From Shewanella japonica (lineage in GTDB: Bacteria > Pseudomonadota > Gammaproteobacteria > Enterobacterales > Shewanellaceae), in contig NZ_CP020472.1 in the NCBI RefSeq assembly GCF_002075795.1, positions 3,641,001 through 3,705,000 of the forward strand: a DNA stretch of 64,000 nucleotides, written 5' to 3'. Positions within the stretch are counted from its first letter, which is position 1, and every line of letters starts with the position of its first letter. Shown piece after piece: positions 18,909 to 29,283 of this stretch. The notes below the pieces were generated by a model. The model had not been told where the DNA came from. It made no database searches and was given only the letters and a program-made list of their open reading frames with translations. The position numbers and the translations under genes were made by a program.

Positions 18909-19829
18909 ACACCCTCTCTTGTCTTAGTGTTCAATCAGTCATTGCACACAGGATCCGTTCTGATTACATACGCCAATAATGAAGTCATATATGAAATTAA
19001 CTCACGCACCAAAAGTAGGCATTCATTAATTCACAAACGGCATTCAGAATAAATATTCAGTCTATCTTAACTAATTTATGATTATAAAAAAGCTAATCAA
19101 CCAGCTAATTTAGTTATATCAAATTCTTCATTGACGAAAAATATAACTAATCTATAACAATTAATCCAACACCTTGTAAATTGGTCAGACCAAAAATAAT
19201 AAAATTAAAAGGATATAGGTGAGAATTCGATAATTAAAACGAAACTTTTATGATAATAATTTAATTTTGATGGGTTTATGAAGAAAATGACAAGATTATG
19301 ACGACTTCTAACTAAAAAGTGATATCAAGATAAAGAACAACCAATCGCCCTAAAGAAGTGCAGATGATGTAAAAAGCATAAATATGCCAATTTTATCGTG
19401 ATTAATTGACTATTTATTACAATCGAGCAGTTACATGGTAAATCATGCTCCTCAGTGTGCCTGATGCCAATAGATCAACGCTGATGATCCATGTTAAGAG
19501 TGATTTCACCTAAAAGAGTACCAATATAGATAATGCGTTTGTTGAGTTGCAAAAAAGATCCCCCTTAGCCGCAGACTCTATATAGAGCTCAAGCGCATGC
19601 TAACCAACATCAAGCGAATTAAAAGCTGTTAACACGTATAGATTGGCTAAAAATATAAACAGCATTAAAACGACGCTGGCGGCCTAGAAAGGAAGGTAAT
19701 TGAATTTAACACTTTGAAGGCTTTGCCCTATTACGCAAAATGAAAATAGAAAAGTGACACTTAAATTGAGCACTGACGAACCAGCAATAAAAAATGCCCT
19801 GTAGCAAGCTACAGGGCATTCTCTAATAA
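18909..19829. other. long non-coding stretch between oadG and the tRNA cluster
   Basis: About 920 AT-rich bases with no credible gene on either strand. The oadG-proximal part must contain the oadGAB promoter. The only firm element is the tRNA-cluster terminator at its left-hand end near 19790-19820. I found no riboswitch, repeat array or recognisable sRNA. Confidence 0.5.
19787..19820 (-). terminator. terminator of the tRNA cluster
   Basis: A 13-bp perfect stem (aatgccctgtagc with its complement) has a 2-base loop and an A-rich left flank (U tract on the minus strand), just after the last tRNA gene. Confidence 0.88.
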
Positions 19830-19906
19830 TGGTGCGCGTGGGAGGATTCGAACCTCCGACCGCCTGGTTCGTAGCCAGGTACTCTATCCAGCTGAGCTAC
19901 ACGCGC
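19830..19906 (-). tRNA. tRNA-Arg (ACG)
   Basis: A 77-base tRNA with encoded CCA. The acceptor stem is GCGCGTG/CACGCGC and the anticodon loop is CTACGAA (anticodon ACG, read as ICG). It is identical to the three other Arg genes of the cluster and is the most promoter-distal copy. Confidence 0.95.
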
Positions 19907-19984
19907 AAATCTTTCATATCGCTCGCTTAACACGAGCTTGCTCATTGCTAATGAGCTTAGTTGCATGGTTTAGATTATGCAAAT

Positions 19985-20078
<94 letters not shown>

Positions 20079-20087
20079 GAACAATAA

Positions 20088-20164
20088 TGGTGCGCGTGGG
20101 AGGATTCGAACCTCCGACCGCCTGGTTCGTAGCCAGGTACTCTATCCAGCTGAGCTACACGCGC
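20088..20164 (-). tRNA. tRNA-Arg (ACG)
   Basis: A 77-base tRNA with encoded CCA and anticodon ACG, identical in sequence to the neighbouring Arg copies. It sits only about nine bases upstream of the distal tRNA-Ser, consistent with one polycistronic precursor. Confidence 0.95.
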
Positions 20165-20194
20165 AAAATTTGGTACAAAAGCAAATAATATCAA

Positions 20195-20271
20195 TGGTGC
20201 GCGTGGGAGGATTCGAACCTCCGACCGCCTGGTTCGTAGCCAGGTACTCTATCCAGCTGAGCTACACGCGC
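20195..20271 (-). tRNA. tRNA-Arg (ACG)
   Basis: A 77-base tRNA with encoded CCA and anticodon ACG, the second Arg copy of the array, separated by about 30 AT-rich bases from each neighbour. Confidence 0.95.
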
Positions 20272-20302
20272 ATCGTATTGATATTGCTTTTTTTAATAGT
20301 AA

Positions 20303-20379
20303 TGGTGCGCGTGGGAGGATTCGAACCTCCGACCGCCTGGTTCGTAGCCAGGTACTCTATCCAGCTGAGCTACACGCGC
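20303..20379 (-). tRNA. tRNA-Arg (ACG)
   Basis: A 77-base tRNA with encoded CCA and anticodon ACG, the first Arg copy after the promoter-proximal tRNA-Ser. Confidence 0.95.
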
Positions 20380-20399
20380 ATCGTTTACTATTTTTAAGA

Positions 20400-20493
<94 letters not shown>

Positions 20494-20981
20494 GTTTTCT
20501 TGGGCGGTATATTACTGTTTGAAGAAAATAAGTCAAACCCTTTTTCAGAAACTATATTCATTTGAACTGTTTTTAATCACATTGCCGACATATGCCACAA
20601 TATTTATCAATTCTTTTACCCGATTTTTGTTTTTATAGATAAAAACAATAAACCATCATTTTTGTAGCCATCATCGTCATTCATTAAAATGAAGTAGATA
20701 AACCTGCCCATAAACTAAAAATCAGCTTATTTGAGAATAATTGTGTGCATAATGATTAGAGCAAATAAATGAAGATCGAAATAATTAGAGGGTTAGAACA
20801 ACACTCAAGTCGTCAACGACTCAAAGATAAAAAAGAAGCGTCACAGCAATGATGATTAAAAACGCTTAAAAATGATTAAAGCAACAGCGATAGCTTCCAT
20901 TGATCCAGCATTATTTACCATCCAAAAACAATAAAGCCAGCTTTCGCTGGCCTTATTCGTATAGCTAACAATTCTGATTTA
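20494..20981. other. intergenic region between tRNA cluster and csrA
   Basis: No gene is present. The stretch should carry the promoter of the tRNA operon next to 20494. The csrA terminator is at its right end. Nothing else is recognisable in the AT-rich middle. Confidence 0.5.
20924..20954 (-). terminator. terminator of csrA
   Basis: The stem aaagccagc/gctggcctt (one G-U pair in RNA) has a 4-base loop and an A-rich left flank, 30 bases past the csrA stop. Confidence 0.8.
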
Positions 20982-21182
20982 TCAGAAATTGCCCCCTTCT
21001 GGGGTCGTATTGCCAGATTTTTCTGACTGGATACGTTGGTAAATTTCTTCACGATGAACTGATACTTCTTTAGGTGCGTTTACACCGATACGTACCTGAT
21101 TACCTTTTACGCCAAGCACAGTAACTGTAACTTCATCACCTATCATTAATGTTTCGCCTACACGGCGAGTCAAAATCAGCAT
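20982..21182 (-). CDS. csrA: carbon storage regulator CsrA
   Basis: A 66-residue RNA-binding dimer that binds GGA motifs near ribosome sites and controls mRNA translation and decay. The sequence begins [16 protein letters not shown]; Arg7 (of TRRVGE) and the [10 protein letters not shown] strand (about residues 42-51), with Arg44, form the RNA-binding faces. It sits in the typical place between alaS and a tRNA-Ser/Arg cluster. In gammaproteobacteria it is antagonised by Csr sRNAs made under BarA/UvrY control; barA is also in this window. No Csr sRNA gene was seen. Confidence 0.97.
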   Translation of the reverse strand: MLILTRRVGETLMIGDEVTVTVLGVKGNQVRIGVNAPKEVSVHREEIYQRIQSEKSGNTTPEGGNF

Positions 21183-21682
21183 TCGATTGCTCCTTTAGTC
21201 CAATCAGCATACACCAGCTTCTATCCGTAATATGCGCGTTTTAATATAGTTAGCTTAATACAAATCATTAGTAACGACACTAAATCAATAAAATTTTTAA
21301 GCTTTTTACTGTAAAAAATCAAAAAATAAAGAAATTCGGTATTTTTAAAGTCCGATTGTTTCAAGCTGTTAACATTTGACGTTCATTCTTTAGACAAAGC
21401 TAAAACAGAACCTTCAAAACAATTTGTCGCTTTCATAACCAAATAAGCATAAAAAACTATACTCACATGATTTTCAGTGCGTTAAATCTGTTTTTATTCA
21501 AAAATGTGGTTTCGTAATACCGCTGTCATTATTACGTTTCTACTATGCCAAACCTTGAACAATCACTCAAGCCATAAAGCAACTAACAATCACTGGTAAA
21601 TCAATCACATTTTTACCCGCTATCAATATTAGATGCTTTATGTTCATTGCTCTATGAGAGTGACTTTAATCTTAATTAACCG
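21183..21682. other. non-coding stretch between csrA and alaS
   Basis: About 500 bases without a gene. It should contain the csrA promoter(s). I saw no clear terminator for alaS and no trace of the aspartokinase gene that separates alaS and csrA in some relatives. Confidence 0.45.
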
Positions 21683-24307
21683 TTAGCCTAAACGCTCTGT
21701 TAACCAAGGTTGAACTAATGCTAAGGCATCATCAAGTTTCTCTGGTTGCGTACCGCCAGCTTGAGCCATATCAGGACGACCACCGCCTTTACCACCAACT
21801 TGCTGAGCGACCATAGCAACAAGCTCACCAGCCTTCACTTTACCGACTAAATCTTTACTCACACCAGCAATAAGATTAACTTTACCTTCATTAGCTATAC
21901 CAAGCACAATAATGGCTGAGTTTAGCTTCTGCTTAAGCTCATCTTGTAAACCACGTAGTGATTTAGGATCAACACCTTCAAGCTTTTTAACAAGAACTTT
22001 TACGCCGTTTAGTTCAATGGCTTCACCAGCAATATCTGCACTAGCTGCAGCAGCTAACTTATCTTTTAGCTGCGACATTTCTTTTTCTAGTTGCTTCACT
22101 TTATCAAGTTGCGCTTTAAGCTTAGCAACAACTGAAGCTGAGTCAGACTTTAACAATGAAGCCGCTTTATCAAGTTGTGCTTGCTGGTCAGCAACATACT
22201 CCATTGCCGCAACGCCAGTCACCGCTTCAATACGACGAATACCCGCCGCAATACCGCCTTCAGAAGTGATTTTGAATAAACCAATATCACCTGTACGGCC
22301 AACATGTGTACCACCACAGAGTTCAATCGAGAAATCACCCATAGTCACAACGCGTACTTCACTGTCGTACTTTTCACCAAACAAAGCCATAGCGCCCTGC
22401 TCTTTTGCCTCATCAATACCCATCACAGCAGTTTTTAGCTGATGGTTACGACGGATTTGGGTATTAACCATATCTTCTACTTGCTTGAGCTCTGCAGCAG
22501 TTACGGCTTCAAAGTGCGCAAAGTCAAAACGTAAACGCTCAGGGTTAACTAAAGATCCCTTTTGATTTACGTGAGTACCTAAAACATTACGAAGGGCGGC
22601 ATGTAATAAGTGAGTCACCGAGTGATTTAACTGTGTACGGTGACGTAATTTCTTATCCACTTCTGCAGTGACTTTTTGGCCTACAGTCAATGTACCTGCC
22701 GTTAACTTACCTTCGTGACCAAATGCTTGACCGAAGATTTGCGTATCAGCAACTTCAAAAACATTTTCGCCAATTGAAAGTAAGCCTTTATCACCTACCT
22801 GACCACCTGACTCAGCATAAAAAGGCGTGTTATCTAATACGATTACCGCTTCTTGACCTGCTGCTAACGTCTCGACTGATTCACCACCAACATAAATTGC
22901 AGAAACACTGCCTTCACCGTTTAATTCGGTGTAACCACAAAACTCAGTTTCACCTTCGATTTTAAGACCAGTATTATAATCAGTACCAAAATTACCAGCA
23001 GCTTGTGCACGGCTTCTTTGCTCAGCCATCGCAGCTTCGAAACCGGCTTCATCAACGGTAATATCACGTTCACGACAGACGTCAGCTGTAAGATCCACAG
23101 GGAAACCATAGGTATCGTAAAGTTTAAAGGCTGTTTCACCATCTAAAACGTTAGTATCTAACTCGTTTAACGCAGCATCTAAAATACCTAAGCCACGCTC
23201 TAGTGTTCTGGCAAATTGTTCTTCTTCAGCTTTTAATGATTTTTCAATAATAGCTTTAGCTTCAACCAAACTTTTACCCGCATCGCCCATGACTTCAATC
23301 AGGGTAGGCAGTAATTTAAAGAAGAACGTATCGGTTGCACCTAACTTATTTCCGTGGCGCACTGCACGACGAATGATACGACGCAATACATAACCACGGC
23401 CTTCATTCGACGGCATCACACCATCAGCAATTAAGAATGAACAAGAACGAATATGGTCAGCAATTACGCGCAGTGATTTATTTTCTAAATCTTCAACCCC
23501 AATAATTTCCGCCGCTTTTTTGATTAACGCTTGGAAAATATCAATTTCGTAGTTTGAGTGTACGCCTTGCATGATAGCTGCAATACGCTCAATTCCCATA
23601 CCTGTATCGACTGAAGGTTTTGGTAGCGGTTTCATTTCACCGTCAGCTTGACGGTTGTACTGCATGAAAACGATATTCCAGATTTCAATGAAGCGATCGC
23701 CATCTTCTTCTGGTGTACCAGGGCGGCCGCCCCAAATGTGCTCGCCATGATCATAAAAGATCTCTGAACATGGACCACAAGGACCTGTATCACCCATTTG
23801 CCAGAAGTTGTCAGAGGCATAAGGAGCGCCTTTGTTATCACCAATACGAATAATATTTTCAGCAGCAACACCGATTTTCTTATTCCAGATTTCAAAGGCT
23901 TCGTCATCAGTATCGTAAATAGTGACACAAAGTTTTTCTGTTGGTAATTTCAGTGTTTGGGTTAAGAAGTTCCACGCATATGAAATGGCTTCTTCTTTAA
24001 AGTAATCACCAAAACTAAAGTTACCTAACATTTCAAAGAAAGTATGGTGACGGGCGGTGTAACCTACATTATCTAAGTCATTATGCTTACCACCAGCACG
24101 GACACAACGTTGCGATGTCGTTGCACGTGAATAACCACGATTTTCCAATCCTAGAAAAGCTTCTTTAAATTGGTTCATACCCGCATTTGTAAATAATAAC
24201 GTTGGATCGTTATGTGGTACTAACGAGCTACTGTCGACAACTTGGTGTCCGTTGTTACCAAAATACGCTAAAAATGCGCTTCTTAATTCTGTGGTGGTCT
24301 GAAACAT
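21683..24307 (-). CDS. alaS: alanine--tRNA ligase
   Basis: An 874-residue class II synthetase of full length. Domain order: the catalytic core from residue 1 ([10 protein letters not shown] near 40, [17 protein letters not shown] near 85-100), the tRNA-recognition part, an editing domain with [12 protein letters not shown] (zinc ligands HxxxH, about residue 564) and [13 protein letters not shown] (about 666), and the C-terminal DHHA1 oligomerisation domain. It charges tRNA-Ala and clears mischarged Ser/Gly. A TATAAT-like -10 lies upstream on the minus strand at 24373-24378. Confidence 0.97.
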   Translation of the reverse strand: MFQTTTELRSAFLAYFGNNGHQVVDSSSLVPHNDPTLLFTNAGMNQFKEAFLGLENRGYSRATTSQRCVRAGGKHNDLDNVGYTARHHTFFEMLGNFSFGDYFKEEAISYAWNFLTQTLKLPTEKLCVTIYDTDDEAFEIWNKKIGVAAENIIRIGDNKGAPYASDNFWQMGDTGPCGPCSEIFYDHGEHIWGGRPGTPEEDGDRFIEIWNIVFMQYNRQADGEMKPLPKPSVDTGMGIERIAAIMQGVHSNYEIDIFQALIKKAAEIIGVEDLENKSLRVIADHIRSCSFLIADGVMPSNEGRGYVLRRIIRRAVRHGNKLGATDTFFFKLLPTLIEVMGDAGKSLVEAKAIIEKSLKAEEEQFARTLERGLGILDAALNELDTNVLDGETAFKLYDTYGFPVDLTADVCRERDITVDEAGFEAAMAEQRSRAQAAGNFGTDYNTGLKIEGETEFCGYTELNGEGSVSAIYVGGESVETLAAGQEAVIVLDNTPFYAESGGQVGDKGLLSIGENVFEVADTQIFGQAFGHEGKLTAGTLTVGQKVTAEVDKKLRHRTQLNHSVTHLLHAALRNVLGTHVNQKGSLVNPERLRFDFAHFEAVTAAELKQVEDMVNTQIRRNHQLKTAVMGIDEAKEQGAMALFGEKYDSEVRVVTMGDFSIELCGGTHVGRTGDIGLFKITSEGGIAAGIRRIEAVTGVAAMEYVADQQAQLDKAASLLKSDSASVVAKLKAQLDKVKQLEKEMSQLKDKLAAAASADIAGEAIELNGVKVLVKKLEGVDPKSLRGLQDELKQKLNSAIIVLGIANEGKVNLIAGVSKDLVGKVKAGELVAMVAQQVGGKGGGRPDMAQAGGTQPEKLDDALALVQPWLTERLG

Positions 24308-24637
24308 GAAATCGCCCTAAATGGATAAATTCTATTTATCATGAAGCTGAATATCAGCTTTAAATTGGCAACATTATATACTTAAACAAACTGAAGGTGC
24401 GAGATCCAAGCGTATTTAGATTAGCGATTTTCTTGCTATGAGGGGCGATTACTGCAATCGGTTAATTGGTTTTTAATAATCTGTGCCGTAATACGAGCTA
24501 AATGACGTCTTTAATGAAGTCATTTCCTTACGAGCGGCGTTCGATCACATATGCCAATGAATAGAGCACTTACAAAAAAAAATCGCGGCCGACTCATGTC
24601 GACCGCGATAGTTATTTTCATTACTGTTAAAACGTGA
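24308..24637. other. recA-alaS spacer without recX
   Basis: These 330 bases hold the recA terminator and presumably the alaS promoter. In E. coli recX occupies this position; I could not find a RecX-like frame or a recognisable remnant on either strand. Confidence 0.5.
24574..24609 (-). terminator. terminator of recA
   Basis: A 12-bp stem (atcgcggtcgac on the minus strand, one G-U pair), a 4-base loop and then T9 lie about 30 bases past the recA stop. Confidence 0.9.
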
Positions 24638-25696
24638 TTAGAACACTTCACCTGTTTCTAAATCGATGTTTTCATCCGACTCAGCTGGTGCCACTTCTTT
24701 TTCAGTGCTTAATAGCATTTGACGTAAATTTGCTTCAATTTCTTCTGCTACTGCAGGGTTTTCAACTAGGTATTTCCCCGCATTTGCGCGGCCTTGACCA
24801 ATCTTGTTGCCTTGGTAGCTGTACCAAGCACCAGCTTTCTCAACCAGCTTGTGTGCTACACCTAAATCAACGAGCTCACCAGTACGGTTAATACCTTTAC
24901 CGTAAAGAATTTGGAATTCAGCTTGTCTAAATGGCGCTGCAATTTTATTTTTAACGACCTTAACTCGAGTCTCGTTACCTACGACAGCATCGCCGTCTTT
25001 AATCGCACCTGTACGACGAATATCTAAACGTACAGAAGCGTAGAATTTAAGTGCATTACCACCCGTTGTGGTTTCAGGGTTACCAAACATAACACCAATT
25101 TTCATACGAATTTGGTTAATGAAAATAAGTAGCGTATTTGACTGTTTTAAGTTACCTGCAAGCTTACGCATTGCCTGGCTCATCATACGTGCGGCAAGGC
25201 CCATATGAGAATCACCAATTTCACCTTCAATTTCAGCTTTTGGTGTTAATGCTGCAACAGAATCGACAATGATTACATCAACAGCACCTGAACGTGTTAG
25301 CGCATCACAGATTTCAAGCGCTTGCTCACCAGTATCAGGTTGTGAACATAATAGGTTATCAATATCGACACCTAGATTTTTTGCATAGATAGGGTCTAGA
25401 GCATGCTCAGCATCAATAAACGCACACGTTTTGCCTTCACGTTGTGCTGCAGCAATAACTTCAAGTGTTAACGTTGTTTTACCCGATGATTCTGGACCGT
25501 AAATTTCAACGATACGTCCCATCGGTAAACCACCAGCACCTAAGGCAACATCCAACGAAAGCGAACCTGTAGAAATGGTTTCAACATCCATTGTGCGATC
25601 AGCGCCCAACTTCATGATTGAACCTTTACCAAATTGCTTTTCAATTTGACCTAATACAGCATTCAGCGCTTTCTCTTTATTTGGATCTGCTTTCAT
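24638..25696 (-). CDS. recA: recombinase RecA
   Basis: A 352-residue protein from the ATG at 25696 ([11 protein letters not shown]); the frame continues upstream to 25795 but those residues would cross the promoter and the LexA box and are not RecA-like. Walker A is GPESSGKT (about residues 68-75), the L1/L2 DNA-binding loops and the MAW (about '[12 protein letters not shown]') region are present, and the C-terminus is acidic as usual. It drives strand exchange and triggers LexA self-cleavage. A LexA box lies upstream at 25784-25799. Confidence 0.97.
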   Translation of the reverse strand: MKADPNKEKALNAVLGQIEKQFGKGSIMKLGADRTMDVETISTGSLSLDVALGAGGLPMGRIVEIYGPESSGKTTLTLEVIAAAQREGKTCAFIDAEHALDPIYAKNLGVDIDNLLCSQPDTGEQALEICDALTRSGAVDVIIVDSVAALTPKAEIEGEIGDSHMGLAARMMSQAMRKLAGNLKQSNTLLIFINQIRMKIGVMFGNPETTTGGNALKFYASVRLDIRRTGAIKDGDAVVGNETRVKVVKNKIAAPFRQAEFQILYGKGINRTGELVDLGVAHKLVEKAGAWYSYQGNKIGQGRANAGKYLVENPAVAEEIEANLRQMLLSTEKEVAPAESDENIDLETGEVF

Positions 25697-26117
25697 TCTC
25701 TTTATCCCTTTAAGGTGACTCAGTTCGAATAACGAACTTGGTAACGAATAAATTTGTCTGTTTCGTAATATGAGCTCAGTATACTGTATAATCATACAGT
25801 ATCAATAGTTACTGTATAATTTTTTTCCTTTTTTTTACCTTACTATTATTTACACATTAAAAATCATACAGTTAATAACGAAAATATATTAATAACGATA
25901 AATAGTAGACAAACAAAACCACTGTATACAGTACTTCTAGGTTGGGTAAATTCCTGAGTTTACAACAATAAGTATTGTTCAAAAAATCAGTAAACAAGGG
26001 CAAGACGGCATAGCATCGTTGCGATTCTATTGGGTATCAAATCAATTGTTGTTAAGATGACCGCCTATATTGACCCAGACTTAGCCTAATTCAAAATAAA
26101 GTAAGAGCAATCACTTA
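25697..26117. other. divergent recA/mutS promoter region
   Basis: An AT-rich divergent region of about 420 bases. Besides the complete LexA box it has several partial ones: CTGTATAAT at 25812, CATACAG at 25865 and the short palindrome CTGTATACAG at 25922-25931. No cinA-like gene is present. Confidence 0.55.
25784..25799. promoter_or_regulatory. LexA (SOS) box of recA
   Basis: CTGTATAATCATACAG fits CTG-N10-CAG with the expected AT-rich centre. It lies 88 bases upstream of the recA start codon. Confidence 0.9.
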
Positions 26118-28697
26118 ATGACCGTAAATGAAGACCCAAATTTAGAAAAGCACACTCCCATGATGCGCCAGTATTTAACGCTGAAAGCACAGCATCCTGA
26201 AATGCTGTTGTTTTATCGTATGGGAGACTTTTATGAATTATTTTATGAAGACGCTAAGCTGGCATCTGAACTGTTAGGTATCTCATTAACTGCACGTGGA
26301 AAAAGTGGTGGTAACGCGATTCCCATGGCAGGACTTCCCTACCACGCCGTTGAAGGTTACCTCGCAAAATTGGTTCAAATTGGTCAATCTGTCGCTATTT
26401 GTGAACAAGTCGGTGACCCTGCTACAAGTAAAGGACCAGTTGAGCGTAAAGTTGTAAGAATTGTTACCCCAGGTACCTTAACCGACGAAGCCTTACTACA
26501 AGAAAAGCAGGATAACTTACTTGCTGCGGTATATCAGGGTAAGAGTGGATTTGGCTACGCGACTTTAGATGTTTCGTCTGGTCGATTTGTTATTGTTGAA
26601 CTTGAAAATGAAGAAACACTGGAAGCTGAACTGCAACGTACCAGTCCTGCAGAATTGCTCTACAGTGAAGATTTACTTGACCGCCAATTAATTGAAAATC
26701 GCAAAGGCATACGTCGAAGACCTGAATGGGAGTTTGATTACGATACCAGCATTCAATTACTTCTAGAGCAATTTGGTACCAAAGATCTTCATGGATTTGG
26801 TATTACAAATGCTAGGCTTTCGCTACAAGCAGCTGGCTGATTAATGCAATATGTCAAAGACACACAAAAAACAGCATTGCCTCATATTAATAGCATCACC
26901 ATGTTTAATCAGGCTGATACTATCATTCTTGATGCTGCAACCCGCCGAAACTTAGAACTTACTATTAATTTATCTGGCTCACGTGATAATACCTTAGCTT
27001 GGGTACTCGATAAGACAGCTACGCCGATGGGAAGTCGTATGTTGCAGCGATGGATCCACCAACCGCTGCGTGACCAACAGCATATTAGCCAAAGACAACA
27101 AGCAGTTGCTGAGTTAATTGATACGGGGCTATATGCAGACTTACACCAGCAATTAAAAACCCTTGGCGATATCGAACGTATCATGGCGAGGCTAGCTATT
27201 CGCAGCGCACGCCCACGAGATTTTGCCCGTCTTCGCCAGGCGTTGGCTTTATTACCTGAAATTCAGCAAACTTTAGGTCACTGCCAACAAAGTGAACTCC
27301 AACGTCTAGCCAATTTATTAGGCGAGTTTCCAGAGCAGCAACAGCTATTGGAAAATGCGATTGTCGATAATCCGCCTATGCTTATCCGTGATGGCGGCGT
27401 AATTAAAGCGGGTTACAACGCACAACTAGATGAATGGCGTGGCCTAAGTGAAGGGGCATCTGATTATCTAGTACAATTAGAAAACCGTGAAAAAGAACAA
27501 ACAGGCATCAATACCTTAAAGGTCGGCTACAACCGGGTTCACGGCTACTATATCGAAGTGAGTCGCTTACAATCAGATCAAGTTCCTTTGAGCTATCAGC
27601 GTCGTCAAACACTAAAGAATACCGAACGCTACATCACACCAGAGTTAAAAGAATACGAAGAGAAAGTGCTATCTAGTCAAGGAAAGGCATTAGCGATTGA
27701 AAAGCAGCTTTGGGAAGAGTTATTTGATTTACTTTTACCTAAATTGCATGAACTAAAACTGTTTGCCCAAGCTGCATCCGAATTAGATGTGCTAAGCAAC
27801 TTTGCAGAGCGAGCTGAAACACTGGATTATCATTGTCCAGAAATCAGTAATGACATTGGTATTCATATCGAGTCTGGCCGTCATCCTGTGGTCGAATTAG
27901 TTAGCCAAACACCATTTATTGCCAACCCAGTCACCCTCGCGCCTAAGCGAAGAATGCTTATCGTAACGGGGCCCAATATGGGGGGTAAGTCGACTTATAT
28001 GCGTCAGGTTGCGTTAATCACGCTTATGGCTCATATAGGTAGCTTTGTACCTGCACAAAAAGCAATTATCGGCCCTGTAGATCGAATATTTACACGTATC
28101 GGCGCCTCTGACGATCTCGCCTCTGGACGTTCTACTTTTATGGTCGAAATGACAGAAACCGCTAACATTCTTCATAATGCTACAGAGAAAAGTTTAGTTT
28201 TAATGGATGAAATCGGTCGAGGAACTTCGACCTATGACGGTTTATCTCTAGCTTGGTCAGCAGCAGAGTATTTAGCTGAAAAAGTAGCTGCATTAACCTT
28301 GTTTGCAACCCACTATTTTGAGCTAACACAATTGCCAGAACAGATTAATGGAACTGCTAACGTGCATTTAGATGCCGTCGAGCACGGGGACACAATTGCC
28401 TTTATGCATGCTGTTCAAGAGGGCGCTGCGAGTAAAAGTTATGGCTTACAAGTTGCTTCACTAGCAGGGGTACCAGCCCACGTCATCAAAGCGGCGAAAC
28501 AAAAACTGCATATGCTTGAAAGTCGTGACTTTGCTAATAACAATCAAGTACCGATTCAAGAAGCATTAAACCTGACATTACCTGAACCCCAGTCATCTGC
28601 TGCAACAGACAAGTTAGCTAAGATAAACCCAGACAATTTAACGCCTAAACAGGCTTTAGATATGTTGTATGAACTTAAAAGGTTAGCTCAGCTTTAA
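26118..28697 (+). pseudogene. mutS: DNA mismatch repair protein MutS, interrupted by in-frame TGA
   Basis: Read through, this is a full-length MutS of 859 codons, but codon 241 (26838-26840) is TGA, so translation should stop after 240 residues (LQAAG*). The frame does not change: the following residues [16 protein letters not shown] continue MutS exactly, where homologues read AAGC(L/I). The 5' part has the mismatch-recognition FYE motif ([11 protein letters not shown]) and most of the connector domain. The 3' part (possible restart ATG at 26844) has the lever/clamp, Walker [22 protein letters not shown] and the C-terminal dimer helix, but would lack mismatch recognition. The predicted result is loss of mismatch repair, unless it is a sequence error or the stop is read through. 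Confidence 0.9.
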
Positions 28698-28721
28698 TAC
28701 ATCTATTTATAGACTCAATAC

Positions 28722-28757
28722 AAAAAACGCTGCGATGATTTCGCAGCGTTTTTTTAT
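28722..28757 (+). terminator. terminator of mutS
   Basis: The stem aacgctgcg/cgcagcgtt has a 6-base loop, A6 before it and T7 after it, starting 25 bases past the mutS stop. It may also serve the convergent lipoprotein gene. Confidence 0.9.
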
Positions 28758-28784
28758 TCACTAACAGCATTGAGTATAGCCTGG

Positions 28785-29191
28785 TCACTTCTCTAATGAT
28801 TTTAGACTACTCGTATCAACTCCTTTCATGACTTCTTGCTCTAATGCATGTTGCTCAGCTAACTCATTACTCTTGGTCTGTTGCTGTAATTTCTGTTGCT
28901 CGATGCTCATTCTTACTTGGCGCTGTATTGATTCTTGCTCAGTTTCACACTGTCTAAATCCATCAGTCCAGCCTTGAGCATAATCCTGCTCCTGATTAAA
29001 GCGATTGACATCTTTTTTAAACTCATCAAACAAACTTCCGCCAGCCTTGTTACCGCTATCGCACCCATCCTGAAAACCATCGGCATAAGCTAGGGGATAA
29101 CCTTGCTCTATCATTGTGTCTCTTGTGCTTTGACAACCAGTCAATATCACAACACATACAATACTGATAAAACTAATGACATTTTTTTCAT
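28785..29191 (-). CDS. small lipoprotein with frameshifted signal peptide
   Basis: A lipoprotein of about 135 residues of unknown function. The mature part has a GYxxGxxDGC-type N-terminal domain (YADGFQDGCDSG and YAQGWTDGFRQC repeats) and a Gln/Glu-rich coiled-coil tail. The ATG at 29191 has a GAGGA ribosome site, but after it seven A's send it into MKKMSLVLSVLYVL*. With one more A the frame reads MKKNVISFISIVCVVILTGC, a perfect lipoprotein signal joined to the downstream frame. The frame as it stands can only start at an internal GTG (29150), giving no export signal. I take this as a one-base slip in the A tract: mutation, sequence error or phase variation. Confidence 0.75.
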
Positions 29192-29221
29192 TGTTTCTTA
29201 TTCCTCGTTTTCAACAGACAA

Positions 29222-29247
29222 TAAAAAAGGACATGATTAATGTCCTT
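29222..29247 (-). terminator. terminator of rpoS
   Basis: The stem aaggacat/atgtcctt has a 5-base loop and A6 to the left (U tract on the minus strand), about 35 bases past the rpoS stop. Confidence 0.85.
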
Positions 29248-29283
29248 ATTCACTGAAAGCATACTAAAGCTTATTCCAACAAA

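Noticed and set aside
18909..19786. A possible small RNA gene in the long spacer before the tRNA cluster.
   Set aside because: I found no hairpin-plus-U-tract and promoter pair bounding a transcript, other than the tRNA terminator.
26838..26900. The mutS TGA as a selenocysteine codon (TGA at a Cys position).
   Set aside because: The downstream bases form only very short stems and no SECIS-like apical loop; this Cys is not catalytic in MutS. A nonsense change or sequence error is far simpler.
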